Source: Microbacterium sp. GCS4
GTDB taxonomy: Bacteria > Actinomycetota > Actinomycetes > Actinomycetales > Microbacteriaceae
DNA: 64,000 bases
Assembly: GCF_001262495.1 (NCBI RefSeq)
Contig: NZ_LGYE01000002.1
Location: forward strand, 486,368-550,367
Reading direction: 5' to 3'
Shown: in pieces, positions 37,744 to 47,139 of the stretch
Position numbering within the stretch: the first letter of the stretch is position 1
Layout: each line of letters begins with the position of its first letter
The notes under the pieces: model-generated
The model's database searches: none
Seen by the model: only the letters and a program-made list of their open reading frames with translations
Told to the model about the DNA's origin: nothing
Program-made: the position numbers and the translations under genes

Positions 37744-38333
37744 TGGCAACCGAGACTGCCGTGGAGGCTGGCAAGATCCAGCCCCGCCTGAAGCAGAAGT
37801 ACAACGCCGAGATCAAGAAGGCGATGCAGGACGAGTTCGGCTACACGAACGTCATGCAGATCCCCGGACTGGTCAAGGTCGTCGTGAACACCGGTGTCGG
37901 CGAGGCAGCTCGCGACAGCAAGGTGATCGATGGCGCGGTCGACGACCTCACCAAGATCACCGGCCAGAAGCCGATCGTCACGAAGGCCCGCAAGTCCATC
38001 GCGCAGTTCAAGCTGCGTGAGGGACAGGCCATCGGCGCGCACGTCACCCTGCGTGGCGACCGCGCCTGGGAGTTCGTGGACCGCCTGGTCTCGCTCGCAC
38101 TGCCCCGCATCCGCGACTTCCGCGGTCTGTCGGCCAAGCAGTTCGACGGCAACGGCAACTACACCTTCGGTCTCCAGGAGCAGAGCGTGTTCCACGAGAT
38201 CGATCAGGACAAGATCGACCGGGTTCGCGGTTTCGACATCACCGTCGTCACCACCGCGAAGACGGATGACGAGGGCCGCGCCCTGCTGCGCCACCTCGGC
38301 TTCCCGTTCCGCTCGGACGACGCACAGGCGTGA
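37743..38333 (+). CDS. rplE: Ribosomal protein L5
   Basis: 196 residues. L5 binds 5S rRNA and contacts P-site t[45 protein letters not shown] and [24 protein letters not shown] are typical. It ends the first part of the cluster; a hairpin and a new -10 follow before rpsH. Confidence 0.98.
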   Translation: MATETAVEAGKIQPRLKQKYNAEIKKAMQDEFGYTNVMQIPGLVKVVVNTGVGEAARDSKVIDGAVDDLTKITGQKPIVTKARKSIAQFKLREGQAIGAHVTLRGDRAWEFVDRLVSLALPRIRDFRGLSAKQFDGNGNYTFGLQEQSVFHEIDQDKIDRVRGFDITVVTTAKTDDEGRALLRHLGFPFRSDDAQA

Positions 38334-38335
38334 CA

Positions 38336-38382
38336 CCTCGACGGGCTCGGCGACCATCTGGTCACTGAGCCCGTCGAAGTGC
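38336..38382. repeat. Second-type intergenic palindrome between rplE and rpsH
   Basis: An imperfect inverted repeat: CACCTCGACGGGCTCGGCGACC, loop ATCT, then GGTCACTGAGCCCGTCGAAGTG. It lies just after the rplE stop and can act as a terminator. It differs in sequence from the GTTTCGTCTCG family. Confidence 0.7.
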
Positions 38383-38385
38383 CCG

Positions 38386-38391
38386 TACAAT
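38386..38391 (+). promoter_or_regulatory. Probable promoter (-10) for rpsH onward
   Basis: TACAAT about 75 bases before rpsH, right after the palindrome. No clear -35. It suggests that the spc genes from rpsH have their own transcription start. Confidence 0.45.
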
Positions 38392-38466
38392 TGAAGATTG
38401 CGTGCTCATCGCAGGCCGTCTGTCGTGTAACGGCAGCCGGAACCTCATGAACAAAGGAAAACACCA

Positions 38467-38865
38467 ATGACAATGACAGACCCGGTCGCAGATCTGCTGA
38501 CCCGTCTGCGTAACGCGAACTCGGCGCACCACGACTCCGTGACGCTGCCGTCGAGCAAGCTCAAGACGCACATCGCCGAGATCCTCCAGCAGGAGGGCTA
38601 CATCGCGGGCTGGGAGACCTCTGCCGCTCGCGTCGGCACGAACCTCACGCTGCAGCTGAAGTACGGCCCCAACCGGGAGCGTTCGATCGCGGGCATCAAG
38701 CGCGTGTCGAAGCCCGGACTCCGCGTGTACGCGAAGTCCACCGAACTCCCCAAGGTCCTCGGCGGCCTCGGCGTGGCCATCCTGTCCACCTCCTCCGGTC
38801 TTCTCACCGACCGTCAGGCTGAGCAGAAGGGCGTGGGCGGAGAAGTTCTCGCCTACGTGTGGTAA
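38467..38865 (+). CDS. rpsH: Ribosomal protein S8
   Basis: 132 residues. S8 binds the 16S central domain. [21 protein letters not shown] and the C-terminal [31 protein letters not shown] are typical. Start ATG at 38467 after AAAGGA; the second ATG (38473) would also fit. Confidence 0.98.
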   Translation: MTMTDPVADLLTRLRNANSAHHDSVTLPSSKLKTHIAEILQQEGYIAGWETSAARVGTNLTLQLKYGPNRERSIAGIKRVSKPGLRVYAKSTELPKVLGGLGVAILSTSSGLLTDRQAEQKGVGGEVLAYVW

Positions 38866-38871
38866 TTCGAC

Positions 38872-39408
38872 ATGTCGCGTATCGGACGACTTCCCATCGA
38901 CGTTCCCGCGGGCGTGACCGTTTCGGTCGACGGCCGTGAGGTCGCGGTGAAGGGCCCCAAGGGTGAGCTCACCCTGACGGTCGCCAGCCCCATCGAGGTC
39001 GCGGTCGAGGAGAACCAGGTTCTCGTCACCCGTCCCGACGACGAGCGCGAGTCGCGGTCTCTCCACGGCCTGACCCGCACGCTCATCAACAACAACATCA
39101 TCGGCGTGACCCAGGGCTACTCCAAGGGTCTCGAGGTCGTCGGCACCGGTTACCGCGTGCAGCAGAAGGGCAGCTCGGTCGAGTTCGCCCTCGGCTTCTC
39201 GCACCCGGTCCTGATCGACGCTCCCGCCGGCATCACGCTCACGGTCGAGGGCACCAACAAGCTCACCGTCAGCGGGATCGACAAGCAGGCTGTCGGCGAG
39301 GCAGCTGCCAACATCCGCAAGATCCGCAAGCCCGAGCCGTACAAGGGCAAGGGCGTGCGCTACGCCGGCGAGAACGTGCGTCGCAAGGCCGGAAAGAGTG
39401 GTAAGTAA
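38872..39408 (+). CDS. rplF: Ribosomal protein L6
   Basis: 178 residues. L6 lies near the factor-binding site of the 50[35 protein letters not shown] and the middle [20 protein letters not shown] are conserved. Begins six bases after rpsH. Confidence 0.98.
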   Translation: MSRIGRLPIDVPAGVTVSVDGREVAVKGPKGELTLTVASPIEVAVEENQVLVTRPDDERESRSLHGLTRTLINNNIIGVTQGYSKGLEVVGTGYRVQQKGSSVEFALGFSHPVLIDAPAGITLTVEGTNKLTVSGIDKQAVGEAAANIRKIRKPEPYKGKGVRYAGENVRRKAGKSGK

Positions 39409-39410
39409 CC

Positions 39411-39770
39411 ATGGCTCTCAAGTCAAAGTCTGACGCCCGCGCGCGTCGTCACGCCCGCCTTCGCAAGAAGGTCGTCGGCACCGAGGTGCGTCCGCGCCTC
39501 GTCGTCAACCGCTCGTCGCGCCACGTCTTCGTGCAGCTCGTCGACGACAGCAAGGGTCACACCGTCGCGTCGGCTTCGACGCTCGAGACCGACCTGCGCT
39601 CGCTCGAGGGCGACAAGACCGCCAAGGCCCGCAAGGTCGGCGAGCTCCTCGCCGAGCGCGCGAAGGCCGCAGGCGTTTCCGAGGCAGTGTTCGACCGTGG
39701 CGGCAACCGCTACGCCGGTCGTGTCGCCGCCATCGCCGATGGCGCTCGTGAGGGAGGCCTGGCACTGTGA
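39411..39770 (+). CDS. rplR: Ribosomal protein L18
   Basis: 119 residues. L18 binds 5S rRNA with L5. [37 protein letters not shown] and [22 protein letters not shown] are typical. It overlaps rpsE by four bases. Confidence 0.98.
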   Translation: MALKSKSDARARRHARLRKKVVGTEVRPRLVVNRSSRHVFVQLVDDSKGHTVASASTLETDLRSLEGDKTAKARKVGELLAERAKAAGVSEAVFDRGGNRYAGRVAAIADGAREGGLAL

Positions 39771-40468
39771 GTGACAACAAGGAGAACGAAGTGACCGAAG
39801 CGGCTGCTGCCACTTCCGAGACGGCCGCCGGCACCACGCAGGCCGAGCCGACTCGTGACCAGCGCGACGGTCGCCGCGGCGGCCGTGGTGACCGCAACCA
39901 GGGTGGACGCGACCGCAACTCGCGCGACCGTGGTGACAACCAGTTCCTCGAGCGCGTCGTGACCATCAACCGCGTGTCGAAGGTCGTGAAGGGTGGTCGT
40001 CGCTTCAGCTTCACCGCTCTCGTGGTCGTCGGCGACGGCAACGGTCTGGTCGGCGTCGGCTACGGCAAGGCTCGTGAGGTGCCCCTCGCGATCTCGAAGG
40101 GCGTCGAAGAGGCCAAGCGCAACTTCTTCCGCGTGCCGCGCGTCGGCAGCACCATCCCGCACCCCGTGCAGGGTGAGGCTGCGGCCGGTGTCGTGCTGCT
40201 GCGTCCCGCTGCCGCCGGTACCGGTGTCATCGCGGGTGGTCCCGTGCGCGCCGTGCTCGAGTGCGCCGGCATCCACGACGTGCTGTCGAAGTCGCTCGGC
40301 TCGTCGAACACGATCAACATCGTGCACGCGACGGTGACGGCCCTGAAGCAGCTCGAGGAGCCCCGTGCGGTCGCCGCACGTCGTGGCCTCGAGTTCGACC
40401 AGGTCGCACCCGCGCGCCTCGTCCGCGCCGAGGCCGACGCCATCGCCGCACAGAAGGTAGGTGCCTGA
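39767..40468 (+). CDS. rpsE: Ribosomal protein S5, with charged N-terminal extension
   Basis: 233 residues against about 165 in E. coli; GTG start overlapping rplR (GTGA). S5 helps hold the mRNA channel and decoding accuracy. The first 60 residues are low-complexity, ending in an Arg/Gly/Asp stretch ([21 protein letters not shown]). The core begins [24 protein letters not shown] and includes [20 protein letters not shown]. Confidence 0.96.
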   Translation: MSDNKENEVTEAAAATSETAAGTTQAEPTRDQRDGRRGGRGDRNQGGRDRNSRDRGDNQFLERVVTINRVSKVVKGGRRFSFTALVVVGDGNGLVGVGYGKAREVPLAISKGVEEAKRNFFRVPRVGSTIPHPVQGEAAAGVVLLRPAAAGTGVIAGGPVRAVLECAGIHDVLSKSLGSSNTINIVHATVTALKQLEEPRAVAARRGLEFDQVAPARLVRAEADAIAAQKVGA

Positions 40469-40653
40469 TGGCCGCCCGGCTCAAGGTCACGCAGGTGAAG
40501 TCCAAGGTGAGCGAGAAGCAGAACCAGCGCGACACGCTGCGTTCGCTCGGTCTGAAGCGGATCGGTGACAGCACCGTCCGCCCCGACGACGCGCAGACGC
40601 GCGGTTACGTCAAGACCGTCGCGCACCTCGTGAAGGTTGAGGAGATCGACTAA
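40468..40653 (+). CDS. rpmD: Ribosomal protein L30
   Basis: 61 residues. L30 is a small 50S protein: [33 protein letters not shown]. It shares one base with the stop of rpsE and one with the start of rplO. Confidence 0.95.
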   Translation: MAARLKVTQVKSKVSEKQNQRDTLRSLGLKRIGDSTVRPDDAQTRGYVKTVAHLVKVEEID

Positions 40654-41282
40654 TGGCTGAGAAGAACGAAGCCGTCGAGGCTGAGAAGGCCCCGAAGAAG
40701 GCTGCCGCTCCCAAGGCTGCAGCCGAGAAGAAGCCCGCCGCCAAGAAGGCACCGGCCGCTGCGGCCGACGCCAAGGCCGAGGCTCCTGCGAAGAAGCCCG
40801 CCGCCAAGAAGGCTGCGCCGAAGAAGGATGCTCCGGCATCCCGTCCCGGCGTCCTGAAGGTGCACCACCTGCGTCCGGTCCCCGGATCCAACACTGCGAA
40901 GACCCGTGTCGGTCGCGGTGAGGGCTCCAAGGGCAAGACCGCCGGTCGCGGCACCAAGGGCACCAAGGCGCGCAACACCGTGCGCGTCGGCTTCGAGGGT
41001 GGGCAGATGCCTCTGCACATGCGCACCCCGAAGCTGCGCGGCTTCAAGAACCCGTTCCGCGTGGAGTACCAGGTCGTGAACCTGGAGAAGCTCGCGGAGC
41101 TGTACCCCCAGGGCGGCGACGTCACCGTCGGCGACCTGGTCGCCAAGGGCGCCGTTCGCAAGAACGAGAAGGTCAAGGTTCTCGGTAACGGCGACATCGC
41201 CGTGAAGCTCACCGTCTCGGTCGACAAGGTCTCGGGTTCTGCCGAGCAGAAGATCGTGGCAGCGGGCGGATCCGTCAAGTAA
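40653..41282 (+). CDS. rplO: Ribosomal protein L15, with Lys/Ala-rich N-terminal extension
   Basis: 209 residues against about 145. The core begins at about residue 68 with [39 protein letters not shown], typical of L15. Before it lies a Lys/Ala/Pro-rich, histone-H1-like segment ([18 protein letters not shown] and similar). The segment has no homologue in E. coli L15; it would be an unstructured, very basic arm that could contact RNA. The ATG at 40653 is right at the rpmD stop, so the extension really is encoded in frame. Confidence 0.94.
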   Translation: MAEKNEAVEAEKAPKKAAAPKAAAEKKPAAKKAPAAAADAKAEAPAKKPAAKKAAPKKDAPASRPGVLKVHHLRPVPGSNTAKTRVGRGEGSKGKTAGRGTKGTKARNTVRVGFEGGQMPLHMRTPKLRGFKNPFRVEYQVVNLEKLAELYPQGGDVTVGDLVAKGAVRKNEKVKVLGNGDIAVKLTVSVDKVSGSAEQKIVAAGGSVK

Positions 41283-41293
41283 CCACGTCATGA

Positions 41294-41320
41294 GAGGGGT
41301 CGGAGATTCTCCGGCCCCTC
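41294..41320 (+). terminator. Hairpin between rplO and secY
   Basis: A 12-bp stem, GAGGGGTCGGAG / CTCCGGCCCCTC with one G-T pair and an ATT loop, followed by TT. It may be a partial terminator before secY. Confidence 0.65.
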
Positions 41321-41386
41321 TTATGCGTTAGCCTGTTCTTTCAGCCGTCCCTCGGGGATCGGCAACCTTTTCAGGAGGAACGTCCC

Positions 41387-42709
41387 TTGTTTAGCGCCAT
41401 CGCGCGGATCTTCCGCACGCCAGACCTGCGTCGGAAGATCGGTTTCACTCTCGCCATCGTCGCGATCTACCGACTCGGCTCCAACGTCCCCGCTCCGTTC
41501 GTCAACTTCCCGAACGTCGAGCAGTGTCTTGCAGAGAACACGCAGACCGACGGTCTCCTGGGCCTCGTCAACCTGTTCTCCGGCGGCGCGCTCCTCCAGC
41601 TCTCCATCTTCGCGCTCGGCGTCATGCCGTACATCACCGCGACGATCATCACCCAGCTCCTCCGCGTGGTCATCCCGCACTTCGAGGCGCTGCACAAGGA
41701 GGGTCAGGCCGGCCAGGCCCGTCTGACCCAGTACACGCGCTACCTGACGATCGCGCTCGCGCTGCTGCAGTCGACGACGCTCGTCACGGTGGCCCGCAGC
41801 GGGCAGCTGTTCGGGCAGACCGACATCGCCGCGTGCCAGAACCTCCTCACGAACGACGTGTGGTGGGCGCAGCTGCTCATCATCATGGCGATGACCGCCG
41901 GCACCGGCCTCATCATGTGGTTCGCCGAGCTCGTCACCGAGCGCGGCGTCGGCAACGGCATGTCCCTCCTCATCTTCACCTCGATCGCCGCGACGTTCCC
42001 CGGCGCGATGTGGCTGATCTGGGAGAGCCGCGGCTTCGAGGTCTTCCTGCTCGTGCTGCTCGTCGGCATCATCGTGATGGGTCTCGTCGTCTTCGTCGAG
42101 CAGTCCCAGCGACGCATCCCCGTGCAGTACGCCAAGCGCATGGTCGGCCGCCGCACGTACGGCGGCACCAACACCTACATCCCGATCAAGGTGAACATGG
42201 CGGGTGTGATCCCCGTGATCTTCGCGTCGTCGCTGCTGTACATCCCGGCGCTCATTGCGCAGTTCAACACCCCGCAGGACGGCTCGGAGCCGGCCGCGTG
42301 GGTCACGTGGATCAGCACGTACTTCACCACGGGCAACCACCCGATCTACATGGCGGCGTACTTCCTGCTGATCATCGGGTTCACCTACTTCTACGTCGCG
42401 ATCACGTTCAACCCGGTCGAGGTCGCCGACAACATGAAGAAGTACGGCGGGTTCATCCCCGGCATCCGCGCCGGTCGTCCGACCGCCGAGTACCTCGACT
42501 ACGTGCTCACCCGCATCACGCTGCCCGGCTCGATCTACCTCGGTCTGATCGCGCTCATCCCGCTCATCGCCCTCGCTACCGTCGGCGCCAACCAGAACTT
42601 CCCGTTCGGCGGCGCCTCGATCCTCATCATCGTCGGTGTGGGTCTCGAGACGGTCAAGCAGATCGATGCGCAGCTGCAGCAGCGTCACTACGAAGGGCTC
42701 CTCCGATGA
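41387..42709 (+). CDS. secY: Preprotein translocase subunit SecY
   Basis: 440 residues. SecY is the channel of the Sec machinery in the membrane and exports the signal-peptide proteins of this window. Ten membrane segments are expected from the hydrophobic pattern. KIGFTLAIVAIYRLG, GVMPYITATIITQLLRVVIPHFEAL and QRRIPVQYAKRMVG match well, and the cytoplasmic loop GFIPGIRAGRPTAEYLDYV is the usual one. The start is TTG at 41387, with AGGAGGA seven bases ahead. adk overlaps its stop. Confidence 0.97.
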   Translation: MFSAIARIFRTPDLRRKIGFTLAIVAIYRLGSNVPAPFVNFPNVEQCLAENTQTDGLLGLVNLFSGGALLQLSIFALGVMPYITATIITQLLRVVIPHFEALHKEGQAGQARLTQYTRYLTIALALLQSTTLVTVARSGQLFGQTDIAACQNLLTNDVWWAQLLIIMAMTAGTGLIMWFAELVTERGVGNGMSLLIFTSIAATFPGAMWLIWESRGFEVFLLVLLVGIIVMGLVVFVEQSQRRIPVQYAKRMVGRRTYGGTNTYIPIKVNMAGVIPVIFASSLLYIPALIAQFNTPQDGSEPAAWVTWISTYFTTGNHPIYMAAYFLLIIGFTYFYVAITFNPVEVADNMKKYGGFIPGIRAGRPTAEYLDYVLTRITLPGSIYLGLIALIPLIALATVGANQNFPFGGASILIIVGVGLETVKQIDAQLQQRHYEGLLR

Positions 42710-43302
42710 CCGCATCCGCACGTCTCCTGATCGTCGGTCCTCAGGGATCCGGAAAGGGCACGCAGGGCGTCCGCATCGCCGAGTCTTACGGCATCCCCGT
42801 GGTGTCGACCGGCGACATGTTCCGCGCGAACATCAAGGAGGGCACGCCCCTCGGACTGCAGGTCACCGCGATCCTCGACAAGGGCGACCTCGTGCCAGAC
42901 GCACTGACCAGCGAGATCGTCCGCGATCGTCTGTCGCAGGAGGATGCCGCGAACGGATTCCTGCTCGACGGCTACCCGCGCAACACGGCTCAGGTCGCGC
43001 ACCTCGAGGAGTTCCTCGGAGCACGCGGTGAATCGCTCGACGCGGTCATCCTGCTCGACGTGCCGCGCGAGGAGAGCATCGCCCGGCTGAAGCTCCGCGC
43101 CGCGGAGCAGGGCCGTTCGGACGACACCGACGAGGCCATCGCGCACCGTCTGGACATCTACGAGCACGAGACCGCTCCGATCCTCGAGGTCTACGGCGAG
43201 CGCGGCATCGTCGATCGCATCGACGGCGTCGGCACGCTCGACGAGATCACTGAGCGCGTGTTCGCGGCGCTGGCCGCTCGCGGTCTGCGCCTCGCCGCCT
43301 GA
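42706..43302 (+). CDS. adk: Adenylate kinase
   Basis: 198 residues, the short form common in Actinobacteria. It makes 2 ADP from ATP and AMP. P-loop GPQGSGKGTQ near residue 11, GIPVVSTGDMFRANI, FLLDGYPRNTAQ and the lid start ESIARLKLRAAEQGRSDDTDEAI are seen. The lid lacks the zinc-binding cysteines found in some kinases. ATG overlaps the secY stop by four bases (ATGA). Confidence 0.97.
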   Translation: MTASARLLIVGPQGSGKGTQGVRIAESYGIPVVSTGDMFRANIKEGTPLGLQVTAILDKGDLVPDALTSEIVRDRLSQEDAANGFLLDGYPRNTAQVAHLEEFLGARGESLDAVILLDVPREESIARLKLRAAEQGRSDDTDEAIAHRLDIYEHETAPILEVYGERGIVDRIDGVGTLDEITERVFAALAARGLRLAA

Positions 43303-43310
43303 CGTCGCCG

Positions 43311-44159
43311 ATGTTCCGCCGGTCGATCTACAAGACGCAGGCCCAGCTCCGCTCGATGGTGGAGCCGGGGCTGATCACGGCGGCGGCTCTCGACGCCGTG
43401 CGACCGCTGGTCCGCCCTGGCGTCACCACTCTCGAGCTGGACGCCGCGGCGAACCGGCTGATCCTCGAGCGGGGCGCGGAGTCGAACTTCCAGCTCGTGC
43501 GGGGCTATCGGCACACGACCTGCATCTCGGTGAACGAGGAGGTCGTGCACGGCATCCCCGGTGAGCGCGTGCTGCAGGCCGGCGACATCGTGTCCATCGA
43601 TTGCGGAGCGCAGTACCAGGGCTGGAACGGCGACAGCGCCATCACGGTCGTCGTTCCGGATGACACGCGTCCTGACGTCGTCGCCCGCCGCGAGGAGCTC
43701 TCCCGGGTCACCGAGGGCTCGATGTGGGCGGGTATCGCCGCGATGGCCTCTGCGCGCAACCTGGGCGACCTCGGTGCCGCCATCCAGGGGTACATCGAGG
43801 AGCAGGGTCCTTCTGCGGTGTCGGGGAAGACCTACGGCATCCTGCGCGAGTACGTCGGGCACGGCATCGGCCGCAAGATGCACGAGGCGCCGAGCGTCTT
43901 CAACTACCGCACGCCCGACCCCGGCGCCGAGATCAAGCCGGGTCTCGTACTGGCGATCGAGCCCATGGTCACGGCCGGCGGCGAGCAGACCTTCGTCGAG
44001 GACGACGACTGGACCGTCTCGACCGTCGACGGCACCGACGGCTCGCACTGGGAGCACAGCGTCGCGCTGCACGCGGACGGCATCTGGGTGCTCACCGCGG
44101 AGGATGGGGGAGCGGCAGGTCTCGCCCCCTTCGGCGTCACGCCGACGCCGATCGCGTAA
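43311..44159 (+). CDS. map: Methionine aminopeptidase, type I
   Basis: 282 residues. It removes the initiator methionine. The metal-site pattern is intact: HTTCISVNEEVVHGIP, DIVSIDCGAQYQGWNGDS (metal aspartates), EYVGHGIGRKMHEAP (histidine), LVLAIEPMV (glutamate). Its position after adk is standard. It is 282 residues against 264 in E. coli; the N-terminal end FRRSIYKTQAQLRSMVEPGLI fits the actinobacterial subtype. Start ATG at 43311, eight bases after adk. Confidence 0.96.
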   Translation: MFRRSIYKTQAQLRSMVEPGLITAAALDAVRPLVRPGVTTLELDAAANRLILERGAESNFQLVRGYRHTTCISVNEEVVHGIPGERVLQAGDIVSIDCGAQYQGWNGDSAITVVVPDDTRPDVVARREELSRVTEGSMWAGIAAMASARNLGDLGAAIQGYIEEQGPSAVSGKTYGILREYVGHGIGRKMHEAPSVFNYRTPDPGAEIKPGLVLAIEPMVTAGGEQTFVEDDDWTVSTVDGTDGSHWEHSVALHADGIWVLTAEDGGAAGLAPFGVTPTPIA

Positions 44160-44292
44160 CGACGCCGTATCGTCATCGGCATCACAACCGGCGCATAGGT
44201 TTCTCCGGGCAGAATGGATGCTGTGGTGCGACTGCACCCGCAGACTTCAGGCCGGACTCGCCGTGAGCGGGCCTCGACAGAAACGGAAAGCA

Positions 44293-44973
44293 ATGGCAGC
44301 CGCGAAGAGCAGCAGTCCCAACTGGTTCGTGATCGGCGTCTCGGCGGCTGTGGTGGTCGTCCTGGCCGTCCTCGCCTTCGTCGTGGTGTTCCTGAACAAC
44401 CAGGCCACCGCCCCGGGGACCGCGCCGAAGAGCGCGATCGTCAACGAGGACACGGGCGCCATCAGCTTCGGATCCGGCGAGGACGAGATCGACACCTACG
44501 TCGACTTCATGTGCCCCATCTGCGGCCAGTTCGAGGACGCATACGGCGAGCAGCTGCAGACCGCGGCCGCGGACGACAAGATCACGCTCAACATCCATCC
44601 GATCTCGATTCTGGATCGTGCCTCCCAGGGGACGGAGTTCTCGACCAGGGCCGCGAACTCGATGTACTGCGTGGCGGTCGAGGCCCCGGACTCCGCCCTC
44701 GACTACTTCAACCTGCTCTTCGCCAATCAGCCGGAGGAGAACACGGCGGGGCTGACTAACGACCAGCTGATCGACTTCGCTACCCAGTCGGGAGCTGATG
44801 CGGCAGCTGACTGCATCACGGACGGTACGTACTCGCGGTTCGTCGCTACTCGTACGGACGAGACGCCTGTGGATCCGGCCACGGGTCGGTTCGGTACGCC
44901 GACCGTCGCCATCAACGGCGACCGGATCGACAACGCAGATATTCAGACGGAGTTCGCGAAGATCCTCGGATGA
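44293..44973 (+). CDS. DsbA-family thiol-disulfide protein, membrane-anchored (second copy)
   Basis: 226 residues. A single N-terminal membrane anchor (about 11-34) is followed by a thioredoxin-like domain with C-P-I-C at 74-77 in YVDFMCPICGQFED and a cis-proline loop GTPTVAINGDRI. It differs clearly from the first DsbA-like protein (C-E-A-C). It should act on exported proteins outside the membrane. A GGAAAG site precedes the ATG; a GTG ten codons upstream is possible. It lies between map and the secreted cysteine protein (70 bases downstream), which is an attractive possible substrate. Confidence 0.85.
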   Translation: MAAAKSSSPNWFVIGVSAAVVVVLAVLAFVVVFLNNQATAPGTAPKSAIVNEDTGAISFGSGEDEIDTYVDFMCPICGQFEDAYGEQLQTAAADDKITLNIHPISILDRASQGTEFSTRAANSMYCVAVEAPDSALDYFNLLFANQPEENTAGLTNDQLIDFATQSGADAAADCITDGTYSRFVATRTDETPVDPATGRFGTPTVAINGDRIDNADIQTEFAKILG

Positions 44974-45000
44974 CCCTCGAGGTCGCGCTTCCTCGGGATA

Positions 45001-45034
45001 CGGTCGAATCGAATCAACCGATTCGATACGACCG
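45001..45034 (+). promoter_or_regulatory. 15-bp inverted repeat just before the secreted cysteine-protein gene
   Basis: Two 15-base arms (CGGTCGAATCGAATC and GATTCGATACGACCG) with one mismatch flank an AACC loop. The right arm runs into the GGAGGA ribosome binding site. It could be a regulator operator or, in RNA, a hairpin that limits translation. It is A/T-richer than its surroundings. Confidence 0.55.
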
Positions 45035-45043
45035 GAGGACAGA

Positions 45044-45415
45044 ATGACCATCGAGACAATCGCAGATGAGAACCACGTGCCGAACCCCGTGCGGGCGACG
45101 CGTGCAAGGAAGTCGAAGCGCGGAGCAAGACGCGTATCGGTGGCCGGTGCAGTCGCGGCGCTGGTGGTGGGGCTCATGGTCCCGATCGGCGCGGCTGCGC
45201 CTGCCCAGGCAGCAGGGTCCGCGACATGCTCGTCGTTCGGGTGGAGCGGCGCGAACATCATCGGGTCTTGCTCGAACAAGAGCTTCCAGGTGATGTGGCA
45301 GTGCTTCCCGTCCAAGAAGTGGAACTACAAGACACTGGGCGGACCGTTCGGGCTGAGCTTCAACTTCAAGGCCTGCGACGTGACGTGGGTCACTGACGCA
45401 CAGGCCGTCATCTAG
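45044..45415 (+). CDS. Small secreted protein with four cysteines
   Basis: 123 residues, unrecognised. The long N-terminal region has a twin-basic n-part (RKSKRGARR) and a hydrophobic core (about 31-50), with a signal-peptidase site likely after PAQA near residue 56. The mature part, about 67 residues, has four cysteines (62, 76, 87, 111) and four tryptophans. It begins ATCSSFGWSGANIIGSCS and contains VMWQCFPSKKWNYKT. Two disulfides are possible. The small, aromatic, cysteine-containing mature form could be a bacteriocin-like peptide or an inhibitor, but nothing in the sequence proves it. AGGAGG precedes the ATG. The upstream DsbA-like gene could oxidise it. Confidence 0.7.
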   Translation: MTIETIADENHVPNPVRATRARKSKRGARRVSVAGAVAALVVGLMVPIGAAAPAQAAGSATCSSFGWSGANIIGSCSNKSFQVMWQCFPSKKWNYKTLGGPFGLSFNFKACDVTWVTDAQAVI

Positions 45416-45443
45416 CAGTTCTCTGCACGCTTGACGAACGGGC

Positions 45444-45478
45444 GAGGGCTTCGGCGACGACGGGTTGCCGGAGCCCTC
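45444..45478 (+). terminator. Terminator after the secreted cysteine-protein gene
   Basis: A 12-bp stem, GAGGGCTTCGGC / GCCGGAGCCCTC with one G-T pair, and an 11-base loop. It overlaps the -35 of the infA promoter, so the two units are separated. Confidence 0.7.
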
Positions 45479-45493
45479 GTCGGCGTATATAGT
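45465..45493 (+). promoter_or_regulatory. infA promoter
   Basis: TTGCCG (45465-45470), a 17-base spacer and TATAGT (45488-45493), about 107 bases before infA. One of the best vegetative promoter matches in the window. Confidence 0.75.
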
Positions 45494-45600
45494 AGGTCGT
45501 TGGTGCCTTGTGCCTTGATTCGGCGTGTTCCGGATCGGCGAGACACCGCAATCCCACTCACAACGCAGATCGACCGGTCTGCAGAAGCGCAAGCGAGGCT

Positions 45601-45822
45601 ATGGCTAAGAAAGACGGTGTCATCGAGATCGAGGGCGTGATCTCCGAGGCTCTGCCCAACGCGATGTTCCGCGTTGAGCTCTCCAACGGGCACAAGGTCC
45701 TGGCAACGATCTCCGGAAAGATGCGGCAGAACTACATCCGCATCATCCCCGAGGACCGCGTGGTCGTGGAGCTCAGCCCCTACGACCTGACCCGCGGCCG
45801 CATCGTCTACCGCTACCGCTGA
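45601..45822 (+). CDS. infA: Translation initiation factor IF-1
   Basis: 73 residues, usual length. IF-1 blocks the A site during initiation. OB-fold: [53 protein letters not shown] strong promoter lies in front. Confidence 0.98.
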   Translation: MAKKDGVIEIEGVISEALPNAMFRVELSNGHKVLATISGKMRQNYIRIIPEDRVVVELSPYDLTRGRIVYRYR

Positions 45823-45887
45823 TCGGTCGAGAAGTAACACCCCAGGCATCCGTGCCTGCCCGGTGAAGACAGCGAACAGGAATCATC

Positions 45888-46004
45888 ATGAAGGTCAACC
45901 CCAGCGTCAAGCCCATCTGCGATCACTGCAAGGTGATCCGCCGTCACGGCCGCGTCATGGTGATCTGCAAGAGCAACCCGCGCCACAAGCAGCGCCAGGG
46001 CTGA
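45888..46004 (+). CDS. rpmJ: Ribosomal protein L36
   Basis: 38 residues: [38 protein letters not shown] in two halves. The zinc-binding pattern is C-x2-C-x12-C-x5-H (Cys 11, 14, 27 and His 33), so this is the zinc-binding (C+) form. AACAGGA precedes the ATG. Confidence 0.97.
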   Translation: MKVNPSVKPICDHCKVIRRHGRVMVICKSNPRHKQRQG

Positions 46005-46053
46005 TCACACAGATCTGACTCACAACTCAATACAGGTCGCGCGAGCGTCGAGG

Positions 46054-46084
46054 CGTTTCGTCTCGCTCCGCTCGCTCAACGACC
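46054..46084. repeat. Single arm of the intergenic palindromic repeat
   Basis: CGTTTCGTCTCGCTCCGCTC then GCTCAACGACC, one arm of the family found at 7237, 54753, 60790 and 62312. Lies in the rpmJ-rpsM gap. Confidence 0.75.
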
Positions 46085-46189
46085 GAAAGAAACTGGCAGG
46101 ATCAGATCCCACTCCGGTGGGGGACACCTCGGGGCGGAGGCCCGGGCACCGATCCTGCTCCACACCTCCACCACACTCAGGAGAACCGC

Positions 46190-46564
<375 letters not shown>

Positions 46565-46595
46565 GCGCGGCCCCAGGGACTAGGAGAACACTTTC

Positions 46596-46994
46596 ATGGC
46601 TGCACCCAAGGCCGCCGCGCGCAAGCCGCGCCGCAAGGAGAAGAAGAACATCGCGCTGGGCCAGGCCCACATCAAGTCGACGTTCAACAACACCATCGTC
46701 TCGATCACCGACCCGTCCGGCGCTGTCATCGCCTGGGCATCGTCGGGTGGCGTGGGCTTCAAGGGCTCGCGCAAGTCGACCCCGTACGCCGCCGGCATGG
46801 CGGCCGAGTCCGCCGCCCGCCAGGCTGCGGAGCACGGCGTCAAGAAGGTCGACGTCCTCGTGAAGGGTCCGGGCTCCGGCCGCGAGACCGCGATCCGCTC
46901 GCTCCAGGCCGCCGGCCTCGAGGTCGGCTCGATCTCGGACGTCACCCCGCAGGCGCACAACGGCTGCCGCCCGCCGAAGCGCCGCCGCGTCTGA
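46596..46994 (+). CDS. rpsK: Ribosomal protein S11
   Basis: 132 residues. S11 lies on the 30S platform near the mRNA exit. [39 protein letters not shown] and [19 protein letters not shown] are conserved. Confidence 0.98.
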   Translation: MAAPKAAARKPRRKEKKNIALGQAHIKSTFNNTIVSITDPSGAVIAWASSGGVGFKGSRKSTPYAAGMAAESAARQAAEHGVKKVDVLVKGPGSGRETAIRSLQAAGLEVGSISDVTPQAHNGCRPPKRRRV

Positions 46995-47001
46995 TCCGGC
47001 T

Positions 47002-47033
47002 CATGTGAGGGGTGCTCCGGCATCCCTCACATG
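47002..47033 (+). terminator. Hairpin between rpsK and rpoA
   Basis: A 14-bp stem (CATGTGAGGGGTGC / GCATCCCTCACATG, one G-T pair) with a TCCG loop, seven bases after the rpsK stop. Confidence 0.75.
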
Positions 47034-47107
47034 CCCGTTCCGCGGGTTCGCCCGCACTGCGGGCCGACGGAAACGTCACAACTCAAGACCTCACCCACCA
47101 CATGTCA

Positions 47108-47113
47108 TATAGC
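47108..47113 (+). promoter_or_regulatory. Possible rpoA promoter (-10)
   Basis: TATAGC in a short AT-rich island, between CACATG and CATGTG half-sites (an interrupted palindrome at 47099-47122), about 27 bases before rpoA. Weak evidence. Confidence 0.3.
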
Positions 47114-47139
47114 GGTCATGTGATCGAAAGGAACACAGA

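Noticed and set aside
43311..44159. Possible second copy or pseudogene of map
   Set aside because: The gene is intact with all metal ligands; it is an ordinary type I enzyme.
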